A DNA stretch of 64,000 bases, from NCBI GenBank assembly GCA_963707435.1, contig CAVPPF010000002.1, forward strand, positions 372,001 to 436,000, written 5' to 3'. Position numbers and translations under genes: made by a program. This DNA is from UBA4744 sp963707435 (GTDB taxonomy: Bacteria > Actinomycetota > Acidimicrobiia > Spongiisociales > UBA4744). Positions 1 to 8,531 of the stretch are shown in pieces; within the stretch, counting starts at the first letter, position 1, and each line of letters starts with the position of its first letter. Below the pieces are notes generated by a model, which was not told where the DNA came from, searched no databases, and saw nothing but the letters and a program-made list of their open reading frames with translations.

Positions 1-1
1 C

Positions 2-358
2 GCCGCGGGGCGAGCGGAAGAAGTGACCCGTGACGTCTACGTCGGCGGCACGAGCCAGATGGCATCCCTCTGGGAGGATCTGTCCAAGGTTCACCGGGTG
101 CTCGAGCTGTTCGAGCGGGAAGCACTGGTGTTGAGCATTCTCACCAATGTGCCGGAGGGCACCGGCATTCAGATCGGCGGGGAGCTCCCGGTGAACGACG
201 ACGTCGACATCGCGGTGGTATCGACGACCTATCAAGTCGGTGGAAAGGCAGGCGGCAGCGTCGGGGTCATCGGGCCGATGCGGATGGATTATCGCCGTGC
301 CATTTCAGCCGTTGAAGAGGTTCGGGAGAACCTCGAGGAGAGCCTCGGCTCCGCATGA
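2..358 (+). CDS. hrcA: Heat-inducible transcription repressor HrcA, C-terminal part (5' truncated by window edge)
   Basis: C-terminal end of HrcA, the repressor that binds CIRCE operators and controls groE/dnaK chaperone genes. The frame is open from base 2 with no true start, so the N-terminal winged-helix domain lies outside the window. Visible family signatures are YVGGTSQM near the left edge, the IQIGGE segment and the closing IGPMRMDYRRAI block typical of HrcA C-termini. The stop overlaps the dnaJ start (ATGA at 355-358), the classical hrcA-dnaJ arrangement, so the two are probably co-translated. Confidence 0.93.
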   Translation, partial: AAGRAEEVTRDVYVGGTSQMASLWEDLSKVHRVLELFEREALVLSILTNVPEGTGIQIGGELPVNDDVDIAVVSTTYQVGGKAGGSVGVIGPMRMDYRRAISAVEEVRENLEESLGSA

Positions 359-1437
359 GCAAGGATTTCTACGACATTCTCGGCGTAGCGCGCGATGCCT
401 CGACCGAGGAGATCAAGAAGGCCTTCCGGAGGATGGCTCGCGAATCCCATCCCGACGCCAACCCGGACGACCCGACCGCCGAAGCCCGCTTCCGTGAGAT
501 TGCCGAGGCCTACGAGGTCCTGTCCGATCCGGAGCGGCGGCATCGCTACGACCGCGGCGACACCATCGACCTCAACGATCTCTTCGCTTCGTTCGGTGGT
601 TTCGACGACCTGATCCGCTCGGTCTTCGGCGATAGCGGTGTCTTCTCCTCGGCGACCCGCCAGCCGAACCGGGGCCGGGACGTTCTGGTTCCGGCTCAGA
701 TCACTCTGGCGGAGGCGGCGTTCGGAGTCACCCGTGAACTCGACTTCGCCTCTCTGGTGGCGTGCGAGACCTGCCAGGGGTCGGGAGCAGCTCCCGGCAC
801 GAGCCCGGAGACTTGCAGCAAGTGCGCCGGTGCGGGTGCAGTCCGCGTGGCCCGGCGCGGTTTCCTGGGATCCGTGATGACGTTGACGGCATGCGATCTG
901 TGCTCGGGGACCGGTCAAATGATCAGAGTGCCGTGCGAGACGTGCCACGGCAACGGGTTGACGTCCGGTGAGCGATCGGTGAGTGTCGAGATTCCGGGTG
1001 GAGTGTCGGAGGGCACCAGGTTGCGGCTGACCGGACAAGGTGAACCCGGTCAGCGGGGAGCGCGTCGCGGGGATCTGTATGTAGAGATACGCGTTGAACC
1101 GGACGATCGTTTCGTTCGAGATGGCGACGATCTGATTGTCCGCGTCGAGCTCGGGATGGCACAAGCGGCTCTCGGTACCCGCATCGACGTACCGCTCGTC
1201 GAGGGCGGACTTCAAGAAATAGAGATTCCCCGGAGTACCCAGCCGGGGACGGTCTTCCCGCTGCGCGGCAAGGGTATGGAGCGACTCGGGAGGCGGGGAC
1301 GGGGTGACATGCTCGTCGAGGTCAACGTCCATGTGCCCGACGATCTCTCCAAAGAAGAGGAAGAGGCGCTGCGGGCCTACGCTGCCGTGCGGGGTGAAGA
1401 GACGAGCCGCGGGCGACGGCGGCGCCGGAGCCGGTAG
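355..1437 (+). CDS. dnaJ: Chaperone DnaJ (type I Hsp40)
   Basis: Co-chaperone that stimulates the DnaK ATPase and delivers unfolded clients. At 360 residues it is a normal type I length. The J domain at the N-terminus carries HPD at residues 32-34. It is followed by a short Gly/Phe-rich linker, four zinc-binding repeats (CETCQGSG, CSKCAGAG, CDLCSGTG, CETCHGNG) and the two C-terminal substrate-binding beta domains. The C-terminus is basic (GRRRRRSR). The start overlaps the hrcA stop, so heat control through HrcA is likely. dnaK and grpE are not in the window. Confidence 0.97.
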   Translation: MSKDFYDILGVARDASTEEIKKAFRRMARESHPDANPDDPTAEARFREIAEAYEVLSDPERRHRYDRGDTIDLNDLFASFGGFDDLIRSVFGDSGVFSSATRQPNRGRDVLVPAQITLAEAAFGVTRELDFASLVACETCQGSGAAPGTSPETCSKCAGAGAVRVARRGFLGSVMTLTACDLCSGTGQMIRVPCETCHGNGLTSGERSVSVEIPGGVSEGTRLRLTGQGEPGQRGARRGDLYVEIRVEPDDRFVRDGDDLIVRVELGMAQAALGTRIDVPLVEGGLQEIEIPRSTQPGTVFPLRGKGMERLGRRGRGDMLVEVNVHVPDDLSKEEEEALRAYAAVRGEETSRGRRRRRSR

Positions 1438-1466
1438 TGAGGTCGTCCCCCGGGGAGGGGTGCTGA

Positions 1467-2126
1467 GTGGCTCACGTCCCGCATCTCTACGTGCCGCCAC
1501 CCTGGAACGAGCGTGTCCTTCCTTTGACCGACCACCAGGACCACCACCTCCGTCGCGTCCTCCGCTCCCCGAACTCGGCTCCCCTCACCTATACCGACGG
1601 GCAGGGCGCCCTTGGTGGGGGCACGCTCGGACCCGGGGGGATAGAACGGGGCGAGGAGAGCCGCACGCCGCGGCCGTCTCCTGCGTTGACCGTCGCCGTT
1701 GCTCCGCCGCGAAACTCCGACCGTGCTCGCTTCATCGTGGAGAAGCTGGCCGAGCTGGGCGTCGACCGCTTGCTGTGGGTCACCTCAGCGTATGGACAGG
1801 CCGGACCACCCCGGGCCGAGAAATCGGTGCGGTGGGCCGTGGGATCGTTGGAGCAGAGCAGGGGTTCGTGGATCATGGACATCGGTGAGGCCGGCTTCGC
1901 GGACCTGCCGGATCCGCGATGGCTGGTCCATCCAGGGGGAGGCGGGCTGCCGCCTCCGCATGAGGATGTCACGCTCGTTATCGGTCCGGAGGGTGGCTTT
2001 TCGCCGGATGAAGTTGCTCGAGCCGACACGACGGTGGGCCTGGGCGCTAGGGTGCTTCGAGTGGAAACGGCCGCGGTGGTGGCTGCGGGACTAGTTCTCA
2101 GCCACCTGGGGAGAATGAACACGTAG
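1467..2126 (+). CDS. rsmE: 16S rRNA m3U1498 methyltransferase RsmE
   Basis: SPOUT-class methyltransferase that modifies U1498 of 16S rRNA, found directly after dnaJ in many bacteria. The GTG start at 1467 is preceded by a GGGGAGGGG ribosome binding site. The C-terminal knot signatures are clear: VIGPEGGFSPDE (SAM loop) and LRVETAAV (knot, where LR-ETA is usual). The N-terminal PUA-like part begins HLYVPP. At 219 residues it is a little shorter than the common 240-250, and the middle (residues 45-75) is low-complexity and Gly/Arg/Pro rich. Confidence 0.9.
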   Translation: MAHVPHLYVPPPWNERVLPLTDHQDHHLRRVLRSPNSAPLTYTDGQGALGGGTLGPGGIERGEESRTPRPSPALTVAVAPPRNSDRARFIVEKLAELGVDRLLWVTSAYGQAGPPRAEKSVRWAVGSLEQSRGSWIMDIGEAGFADLPDPRWLVHPGGGGLPPPHEDVTLVIGPEGGFSPDEVARADTTVGLGARVLRVETAAVVAAGLVLSHLGRMNT

Positions 2127-2152
2127 AGGGAGCATTTCTGCTCGATATCGGG

Positions 2153-2210
2153 TATAATTTCACGTAGAGTGACAAGCAGATCGACCTGGACCGACCTGTC
2201 CTGGTACCAT
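2153..2210 (+). promoter_or_regulatory. Candidate promoter elements upstream of the BldD-like gene
   Basis: The 109-bp gap before the BldD-like gene contains a perfect TATAAT at 2153-2158, and farther down GGTACCAT at 2203-2210. The second has a TCGACC hexamer 18 bp upstream, a plausible sigma-70 -35/-10 pair. Which one is used cannot be decided from sequence; two start sites are possible. GGTACCAT recurs upstream of recO and of tRNA-Asn. Confidence 0.4.
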
Positions 2211-2235
2211 CTGTGAGCACCGTCGGAGGGGAGAC

Positions 2236-2721
2236 ATGACGGATACGTACAACCAGACCGTTGGTGAGCGCCTGCGTGCCATCCGGCGCCAGAAGGGTCT
2301 CTCACTCCAGGAAGTCGAAGCGTTGTCGCACCAGGAGTTCAAAGCTTCGGTGCTGGGAGCTTACGAACGCGGCGAACGGTCTCTCTCGCTGCCCCGCATG
2401 CACCGCCTGGCCGCTTTCTATGGCGTTCCGGTCGACCAGCTCCTTCCGCAGATTGAACGTGGCAAGACCGCCGTACCTTCCTGGTCCAGCGGTGGCGTCA
2501 CCATCGACCTGAGCAAACTCGAAAGGACCGACGGAACCACCGCCGAGATCCTCGAACGCTTCCTGCGGGCCATCCAGATCATGCGCCAGGACTTCAACGG
2601 AAGAGTCCTCACAATCCGGCGGAGCGACCTGCAGTTGCTGGCCGGTCTCCTCGAGGAAGACGAGAAGGCGCTCGGTGAAATGCTGGTGAGCATCGGTGCC
2701 GCAGACGCCGGCACGACGTAG
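2236..2721 (+). CDS. BldD-like XRE-family transcription regulator with c-di-GMP signature
   Basis: A 161-residue DNA-binding regulator. Residues about 8-70 form an XRE helix-turn-helix (ERLRAIRRQKGLSL ... YERGERSLSLPRMHRLAAFYGVP), closely patterned like Streptomyces BldD, which also has YERG and FYGVPV. The C-terminal domain keeps R117-x-D119 then eight residues then R128-x-x-D131. This RxD-X8-RxxD motif is the one through which BldD binds tetrameric c-di-GMP. In Streptomyces BldD represses developmental genes; the role here is unknown. A purine-rich GGAGGGGAGAC ribosome binding site precedes the ATG. Its 3' end overlaps the mtaB start by 26 bases. Confidence 0.85.
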   Translation: MTDTYNQTVGERLRAIRRQKGLSLQEVEALSHQEFKASVLGAYERGERSLSLPRMHRLAAFYGVPVDQLLPQIERGKTAVPSWSSGGVTIDLSKLERTDGTTAEILERFLRAIQIMRQDFNGRVLTIRRSDLQLLAGLLEEDEKALGEMLVSIGAADAGTT

Positions 2722-3996
2722 CGTTCAGCTCAGAACTCTCGGTTGCCGTCTCAACGCGGCTGAATCGGACGAGATTCGAGCTGCTTTTACCGCCCGGCAT
2801 TTCAAGAACAGCGATACGACCCCCGATGTAGTCGTCGTCAATACCTGCACGGTGACGGCAGAAGCCTCCAAGGCTTCGCGCAAGCTGATCCGCCGATCCA
2901 TCGCCGACCATCCTCGTTCGATGATCGTTGTCACCGGGTGTTACGCGGTCGCCCAGCCGGAGGCGGTTGCCGCCATCCCCGGCGTCGATCTCGTCGTTCC
3001 CAACAAGGACAAGGACCACCTGGCTGCCTTGATTGCCGGCGACGTCGACATCGCATCGACTCCCGACCGACGTTCCGTCCGGGTTCGGGCCAACCTGAAG
3101 ATCCAGACGGGATGCGATGAGCTGTGCTCGTTTTGCATCGTTCCCCAAACCCGCGGCGAACTCTCCAGCCGGAGCTCGGCCGAAGTCGTGGCGATGGCGC
3201 GGGCCATGGTCGAGGCAGGCACCCGCGAGGTCATCCTGACCGGGGTGCATCTGGGGAAGTACGGATGGGACCGGGCGGGGGAGAAGCGGCTGGCGGACCT
3301 CATCGCGCGAGCTGGGGAAGGTAGCCGGACTGGCAAGGATCCGGCTCTCCTCGATCGAGGCGTCGCAGATTGATGTTTCGCTGCTCCGCGCCCTGGCCGA
3401 CGAACCCAAGGTCTGCCGGCATCTCCACGTTCCCCTGCAGACGGGCCACCCCGGTCTGTGGCGATCCATGGGACGGCCGGGAACCCTCGAGCATTATCTG
3501 GAGATCACCACACGGGCAAAGGAGATCATCGACGGCGTCACCTTGACCACCGATGTCATGGTCGGGTTTCCCGGCGAGGACGAACACGCTTTCGCCGCCA
3601 CCGTCGAGGCCGTCGAGTCGGTGGGATTTCGCAAGCTTCACGTGTTCCGGTTTTCGCCTCGTGCCGGAACACCGGCGGCAACACTGGCGGCGCAGGTTGA
3701 CCCGGTGACTGCCCGGGATCGCTCCGACCGGCTCAGAAGCACCGGCAATCATCTGCGGGCCCGATGGTTGCGGAGCCATGTAGGCGACGCAGGTGCAGGT
3801 GCTGATCGAGAAGAGCGGACCGGCGCCTGGGAGCCGGGAGGGCATGCCCCGCCTTAGCGGATTGACCGACACCTACCTTCGCGTGCATACGGCGGGTCCG
3901 GCAGGTCTCGTCGGACGGCTCGTCGACGTCTTGGTAACCTCGGCGGGACCGGAATCCGTGGAAGGAGACATCGTTGGAGGACTGCCTGTTCTGTAG
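2696..3996 (+). CDS. mtaB: tRNA t6A37 methylthiotransferase MtaB (two single-base frameshifts)
   Basis: Radical-SAM enzyme that converts t6A37 to ms2t6A37 in tRNAs reading ANN codons. The N-terminal UPF0004 domain cysteines are seen in LGCRLN, VVNTCTVT and VTGCYA. The radical SAM motif is CDELCSFC. The family sequence continues through IRLSSIE, HLHVPLQTG and DVMVGFPGE, and ends with a TRAM-like tail (VLIEKSG ... GLTDTYLRV). The reading frame changes twice: frame 2 to 0 near 3308-3316 and 0 to 1 near 3786-3793. Each is repaired by removing one base, so these look like consensus errors rather than decay. The start is GTG 2696. The last 23 bases overlap the HIT gene. Confidence 0.88.
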
Positions 3997-4318
3997 GATC
4001 GCCGAAGGGTCGATTCCAGCCGATCGCGTCGCCGAAACGGAGAGCGTCCTCGCCTTTCGCGATATCAACCCGGCCGCACCGACCCACATCCTGCTCATCC
4101 CCAAGGACCACGTGGCCGATTCCGCTGCTCAACTCCAGCCGGAGCACGGACCGATGCTGGCGGAGTTGTTCTCTTTGGCGGCGAGCGTGGCTGCCGATGA
4201 ACAGCTGGATCGGGGTTGGCGGCTGGTCACGAACGTCGGCGTCGGCGCCGGGCAAAGCGTTTTCCACCTCCATGTGCACTTGCTGGGCGGCAGAACCCTG
4301 AGCTGGCCTCCGGGATGA
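3974..4318 (+). CDS. HIT-family nucleotide hydrolase (HinT-like)
   Basis: A 114-residue histidine-triad protein, expected to hydrolyse purine nucleoside phosphoramidates or related adenylates. The triad H98-x-H100-x-H102 lies in FHLHVHLLGG, and an N-terminal CLFC pair may bind zinc. Start is TTG at 3974, chosen because GAAGGAGAC lies just upstream and MEDCLFCRI is the typical family start. It overlaps mtaB and precedes phoH, a common neighbourhood in bacteria. The last residues (SWPPG) match family C-termini. Confidence 0.93.
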   Translation: MEDCLFCRIAEGSIPADRVAETESVLAFRDINPAAPTHILLIPKDHVADSAAQLQPEHGPMLAELFSLAASVAADEQLDRGWRLVTNVGVGAGQSVFHLHVHLLGGRTLSWPPG

Positions 4319-4387
4319 GGAACCTCCTGCCCTTCGGAATCGTTGCTTCGGTAATGGTCGGGTCGCCCGGTATACTGCTGGAACCTT

Positions 4388-5389
4388 ATGGTTTCCCCTC
4401 GTAACGAGGATTCTTTGCTCGACACGCCTGCTACCGAAGTCCGGTTGCGCGTCCCCTCCAACCACTTGATGCTCGAGTTGGTTGGAGAACACGACGCGCA
4501 TCTGAGGCTGCTCGAAAAGGCCTATCCGGATGTGCGGATCATCGTCCGGGGCAACGAGATATTGATCTCGGGCGAAGCCTCTCGCGCCGCCGAGGTCCGG
4601 ACGGTTACCGAGGAGTTGCTCATCCTGGTCCAGGAGGGCCAGGGACTCGATGCCGACCGGGTCGGCCGCGTGATCGACATGGTTCGCGATGATGTGGCGA
4701 GTCCTTCCGATGTGCTCACGGAGGGCGTGCCGGTGGGTCGCGGCAAAATGGTCCGTCCCAAGACGGTCGGGCAGCACAAGTACATCGATGCGATCCGGGA
4801 AAACACCCTGGTGTTCAGTGTCGGGCCGGCCGGGACGGGCAAGACCTATCTGGCGATGGCGGCGGCGGTGGAAGCGCTGAGCTCGGGGGCCGTGCGGAGA
4901 ATCATCCTCACCCGTCCGGCGGTGGAGGCAGGCGAAAGCCTCGGGTTCCTTCCGGGTGATCTCATTGCCAAGATCGATCCGTACCTGCGTCCGCTCTACG
5001 ACGCCCTCTACGAGATGCTCGGACCGGAAGAGACCTCTCGATTGATGGAACGGGGCACCATCGAGATTGCACCGCTCGCCTACATGCGAGGCCGGACACT
5101 CAATGATGCGTGCGTCATCCTCGACGAGGCCCAGAACACCTCTCCGCCGCAAATGAAGATGTTCCTGACTCGTTTGGGGTTCAATTCCAAGATGATCATC
5201 ACCGGAGATATCACTCAGGTTGATCTGCCGATCGGGAGAGGGTCCGGGCTGCGAGTGGCCCGCGATGTGCTGCAAGGTATCCCGGGAGTGGCGTTCGTCG
5301 AACTGTCGTCCCGCGACGTTGTCCGGCACCGGATCGTGGCCGCCATCGTGGATGCCTATCAGCGCTTCGAAGAGAACGGTGGATCATGA
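4388..5389 (+). CDS. phoH: PhoH-family P-loop ATPase
   Basis: ATPase related to E. coli PhoH/YbeZ and implicated in RNA metabolism together with YbeY. At 333 residues it has a normal length. A KH-like N-terminal part (residues 20-110) precedes the ATPase core with Walker A GPAGTGKT at 146-153, the LTRPAVEAGESLGFLPGD block, and Walker B ILDEAQN. The ATG lies 12 bases after a possible -10 (TATACT 4371-4376), so a very short leader is possible. The stop overlaps the next gene (ATGA at 5386-5389). The phoH-HD protein-ybeY order is conserved in other phyla. Confidence 0.96.
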   Translation: MVSPRNEDSLLDTPATEVRLRVPSNHLMLELVGEHDAHLRLLEKAYPDVRIIVRGNEILISGEASRAAEVRTVTEELLILVQEGQGLDADRVGRVIDMVRDDVASPSDVLTEGVPVGRGKMVRPKTVGQHKYIDAIRENTLVFSVGPAGTGKTYLAMAAAVEALSSGAVRRIILTRPAVEAGESLGFLPGDLIAKIDPYLRPLYDALYEMLGPEETSRLMERGTIEIAPLAYMRGRTLNDACVILDEAQNTSPPQMKMFLTRLGFNSKMIITGDITQVDLPIGRGSGLRVARDVLQGIPGVAFVELSSRDVVRHRIVAAIVDAYQRFEENGGS

Positions 5390-7837
5390 GCGACCATGTC
5401 ACCCGTGCGTGGTTGGTCCGGGCGGTCATCGTCGCCTCCACGATCGCCCTCACCTGGGGTGTGCTCCTCATCGGGCAACAACGCAGCGATATCACGCTGA
5501 CCGTTGGGGAGGCTTCGCCGGTGAGCTTCGTGGCCGACGGACCGGTGGTCGTCATCGATGAGGCAGAAACCGAGGCGGCTCGCCAGGTGGCCGCGGACGC
5601 GGTCGACCCGGTCTTCACTCCCGATCCAGACCGAACCCGCGGCGTGACGGATCAGATCGCCGTGCTCATCGATACCGCCAGGACGGGCGTGTATCGAGAA
5701 GATGTCCCGACCACCACGACGACGGCCACCTCGATTCCTGAACCCGAACCGACGACCACCACCCAACCCACGACCACTACGGCCGGGGAGGGCGAAGAAC
5801 CGGCGTCGACCACGACGAGCGAGCCTGCAGCGCTGACCGCGGGAGTCCAGGGTTTTGTCTACCTGGACGCCGACGGCGACGGGTTCTTCCAAGCCGAATC
5901 GAGTGATGCGCCGTTCGCTTCAGCGACCGTCAACCTGGTCGACTCCGAATCCCAGGAGTATCGGACGGAAACCGATGCCAACGGCGTGTTCACCGTCGTG
6001 GGGATTGCCGTCGGTGAGGTAACGGTGACCGTGTCGGAGGATGATCCGCGTCTGGAGCACTTCGGTTCCTCAACCGGAAACACTCAGGCGGTGTACAACG
6101 CTCGGGCCGACACCGTCACAGAGGTGGCGGCCGTAGGTTTCGCACCGCTGACCAGGACGCTCGAAACCCAGCAACAGGGATTGTCCGGTGCTTTCCCGAC
6201 GCTGCAACCCACCACGGTCGAAACGCTGACGATGCTGGCAACCGCAGACATCATGCGATCTGCGCAGGGTTTGCGACCCTATCTGTCCGAGGTGCAGGAA
6301 AAGGCGATAGCCCGGGCGGCCGATGTTCTCACGGACGGAATTGGCACCACCGAGGAGCTGGCGGCCGCAGTGCGTGCTCTCGACGTGAACTGGCCGCCGA
6401 TCATCTTCGACGATGAGTACAACCCGGAGGCGAGCGCGGCGGCGGCCGACGTTGTGGCCAATACCCTGGTCATCAACGAAACCGAGGATGTAGCGGCAAC
6501 TGCGGCGGCCCGGGCTGCCGTACGCCAGGGCGTCGAAGTCGTATCGGTTACGTTCCGGCCGGGCGACACCATCGTGAGCGAAGGCGAGATCGTGACCGCA
6601 GTGGACGAAGCTGCGATCAACCAGCTCGGTCTTCTGAATCAGACCGGTCTCGAGGTCCTGGCGATGCTGGCGGTCGTCACGATGCTGGTCGGGATGCTCT
6701 CGTTCTACCTCGCCAGGTTCCGCGAACAGTTCTGGGCGAACACCAAGCGGGTGATCCTCTTTGGAGCCCTGATTGCCCTGGCTGCCGGCGCCGACCCGTT
6801 TGATCGGCATTCTCACCCCCGACGACAATCTCACGGTCGGCTACCTGATCCCGGCAGCCACGTTTGGGTTCATGGCGGCCATCCTGTTCGACGCTCGCAT
6901 CGGTGTGATCATGTCTCTGGCGGTCGGTGCGCTCACCGGCATCGCTACCCGCGATCCGGGCTTGACGCTGTTCGCCTTGCTTTCGGCCATGTCGCCGATT
7001 CCGTTCGTCTCATCGATTTCCGCCCGGGGCGACCTCCGGAAAGCCATCGTGTATACCGCGCTGGCCCTCACGCCACTCGCTGCTGCCATCTCGTGGTTCT
7101 TCGTAGGGCCCGAAACGGCAGCCGAAGCTGCCCTCTACGGATTCTTGAACGGTTTCCTGTCCGGCCTGGTCGGCGTGACCGCCGTATCCTTCTTCGAGAT
7201 CATCTTCGACATCACCACGACGTTGCGCTTGCTCGACCTGACGGATCGCAACCACCCTGCCCTCCAGATGCTCGAGGAAAAGGCGCGTGGCACTTTCAAT
7301 CACTCCCTGCTGGTCGGAACGCTGGGTGATCGAGCGGCCAAGTCGATTGGCGCCAACAACCTCCTGGTCCGCGCGTCGGCGTACTACCACGACCTCGGGA
7401 AGACCAAGAACCCTCAGTACTTCATTGAGAATCAGTTCGGAATCTCGAATCCACACGACTACATGCGACCGGAGGAATCGGCTGCGGCCATCCGGCAACA
7501 TGTGACCGACGGAGTGGCGCTGGCCAGGGAATACCGGATCCCCGAGCTGGTCGCCGAGAGCGTGGTCGCTCATCACGGTGACGGCATCATGCGCTACTTC
7601 TATCACAAGGCCATCGAGCAGTACGGCGAAGACAATGTCGACGTCGAGGACTATCGGCATCATGGTCACAAGCCGCGGACAAAGGAGAACGCAATTCTCA
7701 TGATGGCCGATGCGCTGGAAGGCGCGTCCCGGGCCGTCTTCGCCGACGACGATCCGACTCCCGAGAAGATCCGGCGGGTGGTTGAGCGGGTGGTTGGCGA
7801 GAAAGTGGCGGACGGTCAGTTGTCGAGTGCGCGTTGA
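5386..7837 (+). CDS. 7TM-HD family phosphohydrolase (PgpH/YqfF-like, probable c-di-AMP phosphodiesterase) with inserted SdrD B-like domain; one frameshift
   Basis: Membrane HD-domain protein of the PgpH/YqfF type, whose studied members hydrolyse c-di-AMP. The order is an N-terminal membrane helix (residues 10-30), an extracellular 7TMR-HDED region (to about 420), seven predicted membrane segments, then a cytoplasmic HD domain (FNHSLLVGTL ... YYHDLGKT, HHGDG). The extracellular part is interrupted by a Thr/Pro-rich linker and a SdrD B-like fold (YLDADGDGFF, TDANGVFTV) at about residues 148-250, which is unusual. The frame changes 1 to 2 near 6788-6797; deleting one base in the GCC-GGC-GCC stretch rejoins it to about 816 residues. 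It is coupled to phoH upstream and to a small ORF downstream. Confidence 0.85.
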
Positions 7838-8070
7838 CGCTCGGCGAACTGTCGCGTGTCAAGGAAGCATTTGTCGATGCGCTGGTCGGTCACTACCACC
7901 AGAGGATTCCCTATCCAGATTTTCCCGACACGGCAGAGGTGCCGGTCGGAGAGCCGGCTTCCAACGTTGCGATCCTGCGACCCGATCGCCCGGGGCCCGA
8001 TCAGGCCACCGGCGGCGGAGAGGGGACACCATCTCCGAGCGACGCCACCAACGTGGAGCTTCGTCCGTGA
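7834..8070 (+). CDS. Small hypothetical protein coupled between the HD protein and ybeY
   Basis: A 78-residue ORF that I do not recognise. It starts with TTG overlapping the HD-protein stop (TTGA 7834-7837) and its stop overlaps the ybeY GTG (GTGA 8067-8070). It fills the space between two coupled genes exactly, which argues for translation. The N-terminal half (LSRVKEAFVDALVGHYHQRIPYP) looks folded; the C-terminal half is Pro/Gly/Asp-rich and probably disordered. No membrane segment or cysteine is present. It could instead be a non-functional spacer read through for coupling. Confidence 0.5.
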   Translation: MTLGELSRVKEAFVDALVGHYHQRIPYPDFPDTAEVPVGEPASNVAILRPDRPGPDQATGGGEGTPSPSDATNVELRP

Positions 8071-8531
8071 GCGTTTTCTTTGCGGACGAACAGGATGACC
8101 CGATCGACGCCGGGCCGCTCCGGCGGCTGGCCGAACTGGTGCTCGACGAGGAGGGCTTCCCTCATGACACTGAAGTCACGCTGCTCCTGGTCGACCAGGA
8201 ACAGATTGCCACCTACAACGATCGGTTCATGCATCGGGAGGGAGCCACGGACGTGCTGGCGTTTCCGGTCCAGCACCTGGAGCCGGGAGTCGTGCCGGAG
8301 CGTCGACCGGGCGGGCCTCCCCTCAACATCGGTGATGTCGTGATATCACCTGCCTACGTGCGAGCGCAGGCCGAGGCCGCCGGGGAGGTTTTCGATGACG
8401 AGCTGTCGTTGATGGTCGTTCACGGTTTGCTGCACTTGCTCGGATATGACCACCAGGACGACGACGGAGCCGATCTCATGGAGGACCGGGAACGCGAACT
8501 GCTGGCGAAGGCTCGGAGGATACGAACTTGA
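8067..8531 (+). CDS. ybeY: Endoribonuclease / rRNA maturation factor YbeY
   Basis: Zinc metalloprotein needed for 16S rRNA 3' maturation and ribosome quality control. The zinc site HGLLHLLGYDH (H-x3-H-x5-H) is intact near the C-terminus, and the upstream ATDVLAFP and NIGDVVIS blocks are typical. At 154 residues it has normal length. The GTG start at 8067 overlaps the preceding small ORF, and the stop overlaps the corC TTG (TTGA), giving a fully coupled phoH-HD-ORF-ybeY-corC-era string. Confidence 0.96.
   Translation: MSVFFADEQDDPIDAGPLRRLAELVLDEEGFPHDTEVTLLLVDQEQIATYNDRFMHREGATDVLAFPVQHLEPGVVPERRPGGPPLNIGDVVISPAYVRAQAEAAGEVFDDELSLMVVHGLLHLLGYDHQDDDGADLMEDRERELLAKARRIRT

Noticed and set aside
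289..1500. Long minus-strand ORF opposite dnaJ (403 codons)
   Set aside because: Antisense of a highly conserved gene in GC-rich DNA; no family signature. Similar long antisense ORFs opposite glyS, mtaB and phoH were rejected for the same reason.
3300..3800. Programmed +1 frameshifting in mtaB
   Set aside because: No slippery sequence or stop-codon context typical of recoding is seen, and equivalent +1 shifts occur in unrelated genes; consensus error explains all.
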